This document shows, piece by piece, positions 11,701 to 22,752 of a stretch of DNA of 64,000 nt. Within the stretch, counting starts at the first letter, position 1. Each line of letters begins with the position of its first letter. Both the position numbers and the translations under genes were made by a program. A model generated the notes under the pieces. That model saw nothing but the letters and a program-made list of their open reading frames with translations, had not been told where the DNA came from and searched no databases. This DNA comes from Hericium rajendrae. Its lineage: Eukaryota > Basidiomycota > Agaricomycetes > Russulales > Hericiaceae. The DNA lies in the NCBI GenBank assembly GCA_033439255.1, contig CM065878.1:4836001-4900000 (forward strand). Direction: 5' to 3'.

Positions 11701-13970
11701 AGGCCAGGGAACGGGACCGGGAAATACAGCGAAATCACCCACTGAGAACGCTACCCGCAATGCAGACCCCGAACGACTTCCCCATTCTTAACGACTTCTC
11801 CGCCCCAATCTACAACCCCATAGTGCCAGGCATACCGCCACCTATGCGCATTCCGTTCAGAGGTACGTACATTCTAGACAACGACGAAGAAAGCCGGCTC
11901 ACCAGTTCGAATCTAGCATGGCCCGAGCTCGATCCTCACGCGATTCGAGGAGCGATCAATCGAGGCATCGATCGCTTCCATGACCTGAACGAGCAGCGCT
12001 GCTTCTTGTCAGTGCAGCTGCTCTCGAACGAGGGTCTAAACCTCGGTACCGGCTGGGACGGTGCCACCCAGTACCGCGATGTCCTGATGCTGAATGCGGA
12101 GTTCAGCTGGCAGGATATGTTCACGCATACGTTAAGAGGGGTTGAGAGAGGTCATGTTCATATGCGAATGTTCAACTTACCTCTCCTTGTGCCGAGGGAC
12201 CCTAACGAAGTGGAGGCGGATCCGGCCTTCCCCCATGGCGCTTTCTCTCCGGGGCCAAGGGCCAGCGCCCCAACTCAGACCGGCCGGCCGGTCCAGGGAT
12301 ACTCGGTCGACCCTGACCTTCCAACTCAGGACCACTCGGCCGGAGAGATGGCCAACTCGGGGGACGTTGGTAGCCAACCCGCTCTCGAAACGGCTCGTTC
12401 GCTTCCCGGTCAGCCTAATTCGGCCGATTTCATCACTCTCGACGGAATTCCTGGCAGGTACGGACTTCGTAGTTCCGTCAGCCTTCCCTCTCTCCTTGCG
12501 CCAAGCCTGACCATGCTCGCCGACGGGCCTCCCCCTCTCGAAGACGACGATGGTCGTCACGTCCGGCTGTTCACTACAAGGAATTCCCAGCGGCGACTCA
12601 CGTCTAGCAGCGCCACCTCCGACTCATCAGACAGCCCCTTCAACCTCGAATATCCCCCTTCCCTATATTCCCTTCCTCCGTCTCCCAACTCGCCTGCTTC
12701 TGAGCACGACTCGATGCCATCTCTCGAGACGGATAGCTCATCTGAGTCGGACTATAGCTCGGATAGTAATAGCGAGTACGAGTCCTTTCCCGGAACCCCG
12801 CCACGGAGAAGGTCATGCGGGACAAAGCCGTTCAAGTCCGCCCGGTCGAAGAAGACCTGGGGATCCCGACGACGGGTGAGAGGTTCTGCTGGGGAAACGA
12901 GCCGCTCGATCCTCGTCTCAGGGCCACCTTTCGGGCGAAGAAACCATCCTATCCGAAGCTCCAACTCCCATCGGGTCCTCGACATAGCTCCCCGGCAGAG
13001 ACGCAGTCGTCCGAGGCACCGGCAACTCAGATCATTGGCGCTGACACGAACGACGTCGAAATGCTCAATCCAAGTGAGTCAAAGCCGACTAGTTCGCCCT
13101 CGGAGTCCAGTTCCGTTAACAGCCCTCTTTCGGACTTAGACCCAGTCTATCCAGGACAGGACGACATCGCAACCATGGTCGCGGCCCTGCGCGCCGTCCA
13201 GCCGCCTATCCACCACCCCCTGAAATCCCAAGCGCCACCTCCCGCGGTACTCCCGATCCAGCCAAAGAAGCCCCTATCTAGAGTAGATGCGCTTGTGCTG
13301 GCACACGGCCATAACCTCGCGGACGAGATTCCGAGATCGACTGACTACGTCAGCACGGAGACGCAGGATGAGTGCGAGCCGCATGTTCTGACCATCCGAG
13401 CCATGGAGTACCCGCGTGATTTTGTCCTACCACGGATCTACGAGAACAAACTTCAAGGCTCCCAGGAATTCCTTATCCCGGGAAGGCGCAGCCTCGCCGA
13501 GGACCCTTTCGATGACAAGGCCGTTCCAATGTACATGTTCTGGCGTCAGGTCTTTCAGACCCTCCTCATGGTCATCAAAGACAACATCGGGGGCTCACGT
13601 CGGCATCGTGATGAGAGCGTCAAGGAACTCGAGGAAATCTTCGGGGAAGCGGCCGTCGAATTCATACAGGACTTCTCGATCGACGAGGCTCACCTGCCCC
13701 CAAGCGCCCTGCTTAGGCCCTCCGAAGCCGGGTTTCTCCAGTCAGCCGCGGAGTTCTTTCAGATTCAGGGGCGCCGCAAATACGCCATCGCATCTCGTCG
13801 TTTGCTCACTATGCATTTCGCCGATGACTACCTCATCTCACGCACCGTCGCTACGGGACTACTTGACGGGCTTCAACATCCGGGCCTCATCGTGTTACAC
13901 GACCGAGAATTCAACGAGTGGCGAGGAATGGTTGACGGATATATCGTCGACGAGAAGATTTATCTCTAAG
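8770..13970 (+). pseudogene. E1 gag-protease region (fossil)
   Basis: Capsid-like N-terminal part (PLPGTKNAPLKFKGEYNYV and YTRGFVKVAGWL), a CCHC zinc knuckle CYGCGETGHGLGTC near 9925, and a retropepsin core IDTGSQLN near 11085 with LLGRPWQRGN after it. A long disordered, Ser/Pro/acid-rich stretch and a conserved C-terminal helical domain ending near HFADDYLI and HDREFNEW follow. Not whole: a few breaks compared with E2. In E2 the same region is one 2,065-codon frame. Confidence 0.8.
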
Positions 13971-14008
13971 GTTCGTTTTCCTCGAAATTCGGTTCAGGTT
14001 CTGTCTAA

Positions 14009-14021
14009 ATTCCCTGCGGAT
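14009..14021 (+). promoter_or_regulatory. E1 internal copy of the pre-3'-LTR motif
   Basis: ATTCCCTGCGGAT, 40 bp after the gag stop, is the same 13-base word found at 17801-17813 at the edge of the 3' LTR. E2 has its own version, AAGTTCCCCGCGG, at the matching gag-pol position. Confidence 0.6.
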
Positions 14022-14561
14022 AGGAACGGCGACCTGCGAACTAGCCTTGGGGCTGCATGTCCGGGGCGCTTCAATGACTCTGCTAACACGAAATGCGATC
14101 GAGCGGCACGGCGAGCGCTCGATCGAGACGGTGCGACGATTTTCTGCCCTATCTCTATAATGTTCTACCCTTCATTCACGGAATCCACGCCCGCGTATCT
14201 TCTTAGTTCAACTACGCGGCCTGCTATCACATTTTTGACTCTAGGCACCCATCTTCGTTCTCAGCCCCCACTCTTTCGTTCCCCGGCTTCCTCGCCCCCT
14301 CCATCGTACGAGACCGTATCCGGTATATTGACTTGTCCTACGTACACTTCGAGTTTCATAAGTACGGACGGGCCGGACACAGGATCCGAGCCTAAGTCCC
14401 ATTCCATACAATTGCATAAATTTGTTGAAGAAGAGAATATCGAATGTTTCCCTTCATACGAGTCAGTCCGAAACGCGAAAGCTCGGTGTTTCTTCATTAA
14501 AGAGTATCAAGAAAGGGTATCACGAGACCTTGCACCTTTTGACCCAACACGATACTTTGCG

Positions 14562-17500
14562 ATGACTGCGTACAAACGAGTCGATAAGAAAATCAAGCCC
14601 GTGGCAGGAACATTTCCGGAATCCGCACGTGTTCATCGGCGATTTCCAACGAATCCCCTTCGAAATCTCCCAGCACTGTCGAAGACACCTCCCGAGTTCG
14701 TGCCTAATGGGCGAATTACAGCGGAACGGCTCAAGCTACTCGATATTAACGCAGACGGATTCCTGTGGCCTGAAGAAGAAAAGCTGTTTGCGCACATTAT
14801 GGTTCTAAACCAGGATTCGTTGGCCTTTGAGGAAACACAGCGCGGTACGTTGAAAGAATCATATTTTACCCCTTATATTATTCCGACAGTACCGCACATC
14901 CCATGGACCTACAAGAACATTCCCATACCACCGGGAATCAAGGACAAGGTCCTTGAACTCCTTAAAGAGAAAATAGCGGCAGGTGTGTACGAACCTTCCC
15001 AGTCAGCCTACAGATCGAGGTGGTTTTGCGTACTCAAGAAAAATGGTAAGTTACGTATCGTCCACGACCTACAGCCATTAAATAAAGTCACGATCCGAGA
15101 TGCAGGAGTACCTCCGATACTAGACAATTTCGTTGAGCCTTTCGCGGGCCGAGCATGCAGCACGGTATTTGACCTTTTTGGGGATTCGACGCACGAAAAG
15201 TAGACCCCGGAAGCCGGGACTTCACTGCATTTTTAACTCCCTTGGGATTGTTGCGTATCACGTCGATGCCAATGGGCTTTACAAACTCACCAGCCGAATT
15301 TCAGAACTGTATGACGTTCATACTCCAGGACGAGATCCCTGAACATGCCAACATCTTCATAGATGACCTGGCAGTCCGAGGGCCCAAGACTCAATATCTG
15401 GATACTGCGGGCCGGCCGGAAGTCCTGAAAGAGAACCCAGGTATTCGCAGATTTATTTGGGAACATGCTGTTGACGTACACAGGATCATGCATCGAATTA
15501 AGGAGGCAGGTGCGACATTCGCTCCAAACAAAGTACAGCTCTGCAAACCTGACGTTGTAATACTGGGACAGACATGCACGCCTAGCGGGAGAATACCAGA
15601 AGACAAGAAAGTCGATAAAATTCGTGGGTGGCTGCCTCTAAAGAATCCAAAAGATGTTCGAGGATTCCTGGGGCTCTGTGGGACGGTGCGCATATGGATT
15701 CCCGGATATTCTGCGATCATTAGGCCTCTGACGGAATTAACCCGAAAGGAAGCCGAGTTCATATGGGATGAACGACGGGCAAGGGCATTCGAACACCTAA
15801 AACATCTCGTCTCCAGTGCACCTGCTCTACGATCCATCGACTACACCTCATCCAACCCAGTAATTCTGTCGGTTGATTCAAGTTACATTGCGGTAGGATT
15901 TATCCTGTCCCAACTAGATGATGAAGGAAGACGGCGGCCTGCCCGATACGGGTCGCTCCCAATGTCCGAAGTTGAGTCACGCTACTCTCAGCCCAAACTA
16001 GAACTGTTCGGACTGTATCGGGCACTGAAGCACTATAGCCTGTATATCATCGGGGTTAAGAACTTCTACGTCGAGGTCGATGCCAAGTATATCAAAGGTA
16101 TGCTAAATTCTCCTGATCTGCAACCAAATGCAGCCATTAATCGCTGGATCCAAGGGATTTTGATGTTTGATTTCACGCTTGTCCATGTCTCAGCAGAAAA
16201 ATTTCGAGGTCCAGATGCACTTTCCCGTCGGAGTCCTGGAAATGGAGAAGAACCTGAGTTCGATGAAGATTCATGGTTAGATAATATAGCATTATATGCA
16301 ACAGCAGAAACATCTATGGATCTCAGAAAGGGTAAGAATGTGCAAATCTCCTTAAGGTACTCTCCGAATGAGCTCCCATCTTCATTCCCTATCACAAGCC
16401 GACTGGACGACAGTCTAAGTGATATCTTCCGGTTTCTCACCACGCTGCGATATCCTGACCATGTTGAGACCACCCAGGATGACGCAAGATTCATTCAGAA
16501 AGCCTCCAAATACTTCGTCAAAGAGGGGATAATGTTCAAACGAAATGGAACACGTCCTCCGACCAAAGTCATCTTCAAAAAGACTGATCGGATTGAGCTA
16601 ATGACTAAAGCACATGAAGGGCTAGGGCATCGAGGAGAGCAAGCTGTTTTCGAAACACTTCGTCTACGATTCTTTTGGCCACATATGCGAATCGATGTCC
16701 ACCATCACGTTCAGTCATGTCATGAGTGTCAGCTCCGAAGTCTAAAAAGGATGCAGATTCCGCTAACTGTGTCAACTCCTTCAGCATTGTGGGTAAAGGT
16801 ATATATAGATCTAATGAACATGCCTAAAACCTCCGAACGAAATGGATTCACTTATATTGTGGCAGCCCGAGATGATCTTTCACGTGCATCGGAAGGAAGG
16901 GCCCTCAGGAACAAAAGCTCAGCAGGGATTGCAAAGTTCCTCTGGGAACAGATATACTGTCGCTATGGTGCAATAGGACAAATTGTGACCGACAACGGAT
17001 CAGAGTTTCAACTCGCCTTTCATGAACTGACAGAGAAGTGGGGAATACCACACGTCACAATCTCACCATACAACTCTAAGGCTAATGGTGTAGTCGAGCG
17101 GGGACATTATATAATTCGGGAAGCTATAGTCAAATCCTGTGAAGGAAAGATAAATCTGTGGCCAAGCAAAGTAGCTCACGCCTTCTTCGCAGATCGAATA
17201 ACAGTAAGCCAAGTCACCGGATTCTCGCCTTATTATTTGCTCCATGGCACGCATCCAGTCCTTCCCTTTGATCTCACCGAAGCCTCCTTCCTCGTTGAAG
17301 GATTCAAAGCAGGAATGAAGCCTGAAGATCTTCTGGCATTAAGAATTCGACAGTTAGAAAAAAGACCTCTGGATATAGCAGCGGCTGCACTCTGTCTGAA
17401 GAAATGCCGATTTCGGTCAAAAGAAAAATTTGAGAGGAAGTTTGCCAAGAAGCTCCAACGTGATCATTATCAGCCAGGAGAATTAGTCTTAATTCGCAAC

Positions 17501-17755
17501 TCAGCAGTAGAACAAAGCAAGAACAAAAAGGCTAAACCTCGATATCTTGGTCCATTCATAGTTGACCGACGAACTCAAGGAGGATCTTACGTTCTGAAGG
17601 AAGTAACGGGGATAGTCAAACGAGATGCGGTTGCAGCATTTCGACTTCTGCCTTACATATCCCGTGAAGGGACAAAACTCAGACAACTTGCCAAAGAGTT
17701 AGCTAACCGAGAAGATGGAGACTCTGATACTGAAGACAGTTCAGGAGAAGACTGA
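14562..17755 (+). pseudogene. E1 pol region: RT, RNase H, integrase (fossil)
   Basis: Begins with YKRVDKKIKPVAGTFPESARV. The reverse transcriptase has the catalytic word NIFIDDLAV. RNase H has LSVDSSYIAVGF and the tail HVSAEKFRGPDALSRR. The integrase has HEGLGHRGEQ with CHEC, IVTDNGSEF and NGVVERGH (D-D-E). A C-terminal SH3-like part (KPRYLGPFIVDRR) is followed by an acidic end, with no chromodomain. Close to E2 pol throughout. Not whole. Confidence 0.85.
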
Positions 17756-17776
17756 ATACAAAATTCAAGAAGGTAG

Positions 17777-17812
17777 GCAACCAGAGACGGTTGCAATCTA
17801 ATTCCCTGCGGA
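17777..17812 (+). other. E1 hairpin plus motif abutting the 3' LTR
   Basis: A short hairpin (GCAACC, loop AGAGAC, GGTTGC; 17777-17794) is followed by ATTCCCTGCGGA (17801-17812), directly against the LTR. This occupies the place of the polypurine tract but is not purine-rich. E2 has a hairpin and a matching motif at the same place. Confidence 0.5.
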
Positions 17813-20013
17813 TGTCGCGTTCACAAAAGGTTTGTAAACTCGATCATGGACTCTCTCTAAAAATCTACCCTGCTCTCGTTTGCACGCTTAATCCAGTATC
17901 TCATAAAGATGGCTGACTCCTGAATAGCTGAAGGCGGGTTCGGATCGGCATTCATTAGGTCAGCACTAAAAAAGAAAGAAATTAAACATAGACCTCAATG
18001 TTTTATAATGCTATGACTCACGGAAAGTTGACAAAGTTACGTGTTCCAGCTAGCCTCAACTGGACAATTTGGGTGCCCTAAAAGAGGAGGATTGAAGGGT
18101 AAGCATCATGAATAGAAAATCATCGGAGAAAAATGAGACTTGCATCGCTTTGGATGGCAGTCGACCGAACCTTGCCATGAATTATTTCACCCGTCGAGTC
18201 CCAAAAATAGACCCACTGGCCGTTCTAGCAGGGGACAAGCATGTCAGAAATCTCAGCATATATTCAAGCCAAAAGGATCTGCACTTGAAAATTGAACAGA
18301 GGATTGGCAACATCCATAGCCCGAGTAGTAGTAAGATGAGAGTCGTCCGGAAGAGATATTGGAACGTGCATGCAGCATTGCATATGCCTCAGCCACCAAT
18401 TGAATCGGTCCAGACCGGGCAAAGTAACGGCAATCGAAGCATACGCCACAGTAACAGAAGAAGATCTCGGTTAAGCATACCTTTACGTGTGATGGGGATT
18501 TCGAGCCAAGAACAGCTAAAGGACTTCCCTGACGAACCGAGACACCAATCTTTCCCTGTAACCACAATGTTCTTTCTCCGTCGTCACCCTCACAGCGGAT
18601 CCCCTCAGCCTGAAGATCAGCTCTTAGTTCACGTCGAGCGTCAAACCCACACGACCGTGGAAAACATCTCCCTTCTTGGTCCACGCTTCTCTCTGCAATA
18701 CGATCCGGTAGAAGACCGAATGCATCTTGAAACACCTCCCCCTATATATCAGCCGCCTAATTCACCATTTTCTTGTATCCTACATCCTGATCAGCTCGTC
18801 CGCTTTCTCATTCCAGACTACGTCCTGACAGATCAAATCATGATTCCCACCCAGCCGGGCAAGCCAAGCGCAAGCCTCATACGTAAGGAGTGCCCCTTGG
18901 GTTCATTCTACTCCATCAGCGCTCCTCACGACCTCCCATTCATTTTCGCCTCTGCGGATCTAATCGAAGAAAATGTGAACAATCCATGGGTCTGTGTCGT
19001 CCGTCCAACACGTGACATAGCCGTGGGAGAGAGATTGGTAATAATGAGTGGAGAAGAGGGATATTGTGTATCAGGGATAGTGGAGGAGTTGGTCAGTGCA
19101 GGATCTAGCTGGATGCAGTTCAAGGTCAGACGAGTCCCTGAGATCATCAATACGCACGGGCTTAGGTGGGAAGGAAATCATCTGTTCGTCTTTGTTCCCC
19201 GCATCTGGAGCATCACGCCGTCGTCACTCGCATCATGCCTCATCGCCTGGAAGGGGTATGGGAAGATGGACATACTCGGTCGGTTCAACCCATACGATCA
19301 CATCCACACCTACTTCCCTCCTCATCACAATTCATCGATCCCGCTGCCGCGGACCACCGCGTTCTTCTCCTACGTCAAGAGGATGGAAGGAATCAAAGCA
19401 GCCCAGATCCTGAACCGCGAATCAAGGTACTACGTCAATCTGGAGGGATGGGCAAGGATCCGGGGCAGGCAAGCTTAATGGGAAAGATATCCCAGTTTGG
19501 GTAAGTGCTTATTCATAAGGGCTTACATTTGCTTATTCATTCAAAGGAGATTTGCTGAGTCGTCCTAGTTCGATTACAGATTTACCTTTTGCTTATTCAT
19601 CCTCTTCAAATACGCTGAGTCGTTCAGTTTTTCTGCTGATTCATGCAGTTATTCGCTGAGTCGCCTGGTTGGAGTTTAGTAATATGTTCCTTTTCTTACA
19701 AACCGAGTTTTTAGTCGATTGGTCATTCACGTACAGCCTCATTTCCTCTAGTATATAAAGAGCCAGAAATAGGGAAGAAAGTTTCCCTTCGAATACACGC
19801 TATTCACCCTTGCATTAAATAAGTGCAAACAAAGACTGACAGACTGCCAGACTGCCTGTCCTGAACAAATTCAGGAATATATATAGATATATCCGATTAA
19901 GTGTGCGACGAGCGCAAAATCAGAAAGCTATATCCTCCCATTGAACCACTAGGTGTACTTGGGAAAGACCATAACCCAGCTCATCTAGGCTGATAACACA
20001 ATTCAGCGCGACA
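17813..20013 (+). repeat. E1 3' LTR
   Basis: 2201 bp, every landmark offset from the 5' LTR by exactly 11,597 bp, with no indels or substitutions noticed on reading. It is followed by CCGC, the duplicated target, and then by the Spt5-like host exon. Confidence 0.93.
18108..19478 (+). CDS. LTR-borne (U3) protein of E1, 3' LTR copy
   Basis: Identical 456-codon frame to that at 6511-7881. In a transcript starting at the 5' LTR TATA box this copy lies after pol and before the R region of the 3' LTR. It would therefore be the last gene on the genomic RNA, the position held by env in retroviruses and by the LTR-encoded superantigen of mouse mammary tumour virus. No signal peptide or membrane segment suggests an envelope. 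Function unknown. Confidence 0.75.
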   Translation: MNRKSSEKNETCIALDGSRPNLAMNYFTRRVPKIDPLAVLAGDKHVRNLSIYSSQKDLHLKIEQRIGNIHSPSSSKMRVVRKRYWNVHAALHMPQPPIESVQTGQSNGNRSIRHSNRRRSRLSIPLRVMGISSQEQLKDFPDEPRHQSFPVTTMFFLRRHPHSGSPQPEDQLLVHVERQTHTTVENISLLGPRFSLQYDPVEDRMHLETPPPIYQPPNSPFSCILHPDQLVRFLIPDYVLTDQIMIPTQPGKPSASLIRKECPLGSFYSISAPHDLPFIFASADLIEENVNNPWVCVVRPTRDIAVGERLVIMSGEEGYCVSGIVEELVSAGSSWMQFKVRRVPEIINTHGLRWEGNHLFVFVPRIWSITPSSLASCLIAWKGYGKMDILGRFNPYDHIHTYFPPHHNSSIPLPRTTAFFSYVKRMEGIKAAQILNRESRYYVNLEGWARIRGRQA

Positions 20014-22591
20014 CCGCACGTGGTTCAAGAAATCGTATGGGGACAGATTTCTTCTGAGGAATTTTGCTATTGATACGTGCCATTGAGACGAGAATTTCAG
20101 TGCGGTCGTATACCGTCGTCTGATCCTTGGCTGGTAAGGCTGTGGCGACAAAATCTTCATACTGTCCGCCCTCAAAGCCATTAGGACCCTTGGTACCTTT
20201 GATTTTGAAGACGGCCTTCCTGTTGAACAGGTCGCTTGTAAGGGGCATGTCACGTACATACGCTGCGAACAAAATTTAGCAATGGCGGAGTGTATAAAGC
20301 GATGGACTACCTTGAAGTACGGATTCCTCGCCTAAGTCAAGTGCTTAGACACGGTGGAAGGACAGATAACAATCAAGTGATATACATACCAGTTAAGTTT
20401 GAGGGATCCCATACACCCGCGGAGACTGCCGAATCCTGAGGCGGGGGAGTCGAAGGCCTAGCTACCTCATCCAAGTGGCTTTCTAGAGCTTGCAAATGCT
20501 CGGCTCTAAAATGACAGATGAGCACCTACAACGCATTCTAGTATCGATGACTCACGAGAATGAAATATGATCGCGAGGTAATGTATGGTTCCGATGACTT
20601 GAGGTCATTTTCGCCTCTAGCTCGACGATAAAATCCTGTTGCGTAACTGCCTTAACCAGGGCTCTGTACCCTTTGAAATTGCCCTTAATGACTACAGCAG
20701 GTTTGCCAACTAATTCAGAATCGAGATGTCCTCCATAGAAGCGTGATGTGCTAGCTACTTCGTCGTGGCGACGCAGGTCCCCCCGCTTAACTTGAACCTG
20801 AAAATGATATTAGCAAACACATTTGGCACTGAGCTAGAGACATGCCTGTTTACCGTCGGCATCAAGCTTTAAAACATATATTGTTGTGCCCGCTACTCCA
20901 ATTGCTGGCCCCTCGGCCTCTAGCTGTGTCTGCCCATCTCCTCCAGCCTGCCCATTCATGTTGGATCCGGCCGTAAAGATGCGAACAACTGTGCCAAATG
21001 CTCCATGACACGACACATGATTCCCGACCGAGATATTTGAGAGGTTGAAGAGAAGTGTTGGCTCAAAAAATACGAGGCGGTCGATCGCCGCTTTAACCTG
21101 TTTGATTCTACCTTAGATTGCTTCACGTCTGAGTAGATCGGCATACGCCTACCTCATGATGCGTTAGGCGATCGAGGAAGATCAGAAAATCTCCTTCAAT
21201 CGTGACGACTAGCCCATCCTCATGTCCGCCTTCAATTTTTACACTATCTCCAGGACGGAACGACCTTCGAAGGGAGGCAATTGGCACCTGGATAGACAAC
21301 GGGAGTGAAGCATCTTTAGTCTCAACTGTTGCAATGCCGTGCTCAATATCGATGATGTTCCCCATTAGTCCGGTCTGATCGCCTGAGATAATGGCCACTC
21401 TGTCTCCCGCACACAGCGAGTCTTGCGACCTCTTGAGAAGGGCTTGTAGATGGAATGATGCATCAATGTTCAGCTCTCGCACTGCTAAGAAGGTGCCTAT
21501 TGCCTCAGCATGCTCCAAGCTGTCGACTAATTTGACCGCGACGATGTCAAATTTCTTGAGTATGATACCATGAACGTATGTTTCGTTTCGGAATTGAAAC
21601 TTCTCTGCACTTCCCTTGATTTGAGACCCACATTCGTCCAAGGCCAATTGGAATGGCCAGATGCGGGCTTCAGGGCGTGACGACCGCTTCCGTTTCTTGG
21701 TCTCCGGATACGTTTGCAAGTCGGCTTCAGATTTATTCTTCCGCTGGATCCGAGGCACCAGTGCCAATGTCAGAGCAGATGCATCGGTATCCTTCACATA
21801 CCCGACATCTCCCTTATACAGGCCGCATAGCACGCGCACCCACTGCCCCGCCTGAATTGGTTTGTCTGCCCTGCAAGCAAAAAGCGCTGCCCGCTCTCCG
21901 ACAGGAATGAGAACGGGTGGCTTCTTGTGTCAGACGGTAACGAACTTGTCAAGAACGGACAGTACGTCCGGTCGGCTGCGTGCTTCGACAAATATCACGC
22001 CTGGGATCTGTGGACACTCGAATGCAGAAAAAACACCAGGATGGCTTTTGCTCATGACTCGGTTGAAAACTTGCTTGACGACGTCAATCTCCGTTCCGCG
22101 CTTGTAAATAGTTTGGTAAGGGAACTGGTCATCTTCTGAATGCTCCCACACACCTTCACGTTGACAAGAAAGATACCCGGATCGCGATCAGATGGATTCC
22201 GTACTAGGAACGATTCCTCCACATCGAACCGCTGCAAATTCTGGTTGTCTGCGGCTGCTCGTTCGCGATATGCGCGAGCTTTGTGCGATAATATTTTGGA
22301 TTCATCGTCGTCCTCGCAGATAAGGCTCCTGACCCTTGGAGGCAACATTGTGATATCCTCATTGTCATCAAAGAAACCTGCGACGATGGTAAGCATGTGA
22401 TATTCAAGACGATGCACATATGCACACATACCGCTCGTATCCTTCTCCTCCTCCTCTTCACTGGTCTCACTGTCATCGATTGTTGCCTCGATGTCCAAAA
22501 AGTCTTCAACCTGTTCGCCATCAGATGAGGTAGCTTTATCGTCACTTAATGTCAGAAAGCCCACCGTAGATCTCCTCTTTTTGCTTGACAT
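20014..22591 (-). pseudogene. Spt5-like NGN/KOW transcription-factor gene, split by a retroelement
   Basis: A nuclear protein of the Spt5/NusG type, which in related factors rides on RNA polymerase II. Exons on the minus strand are 22591-22432, 22377-22154, 22100-21153, 21097-20846, 20797-20556, 20505-20390, 20331-20311 and 20262-20014, with the end at 6215-6054. Summed with the duplication counted once, the coding length is 2370 nt, a multiple of three. The N-terminus is acidic (DFLDIEATIDDSETSEEEE). An NGN-like domain (RGTEIDVVKQVFNRV to about PGVIFVEAR) is followed by KOW-like segments (VRVLCGLYKGDVGYV, GDRVAIISGDQTGLMGNI, PAVVIKGNFKGYRALV). An in-frame TGA at 21932-21930 is a nonsense codon unless a 75-bp intron (21945-21871) removes it. 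The intron at 20845-20798 uses a GC donor. Basidiomycetes often have several Spt5-like paralogues, so this need not be the essential copy. Confidence 0.75.
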
Positions 22592-22752
22592 GGCTGGATA
22601 TGCAAGCTGCACGAGAGCAAGGTGGATGGAAGGAACGGCAAAAGGCATGCGGCGAACTCGCGGTCGCATTCGCTTACATAAACGGACAACAATCCGTACA
22701 TCGGAAACAGGTAAATACACCCAAACATTGATATCCACCAAGTCCTGCAACC

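Larger units (their letters stand above)
6216..20013 (+). mobile_element. E1: large Ty3/Gypsy-type LTR retrotransposon
   Basis: Total 13,798 bp. LTRs are at 6216-8416 and 17813-20013, both 2201 bp, starting TGTCGCG and ending CGCGACA. I saw no difference between them on reading. The target-site duplication is CCGC (5 bp, ACCGC, if the shared terminal A is counted). Parts in order: 5' LTR with a U3 coding region, primer-binding-like site, gag-protease, pol (RT, RNase H, integrase, no chromodomain), 3' LTR. Identical LTRs imply a very young insertion. The internal genes are not whole, with about three breaks compared with the related element at 33905-55876. It sits in a host Spt5-like gene in the opposite orientation. 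Confidence 0.93.

Noticed and set aside
18108-19478. U3 gene of E1 as an envelope gene
   Set aside because: Its position after pol fits, but there is no signal peptide, membrane anchor, furin-like site or cysteine pattern.
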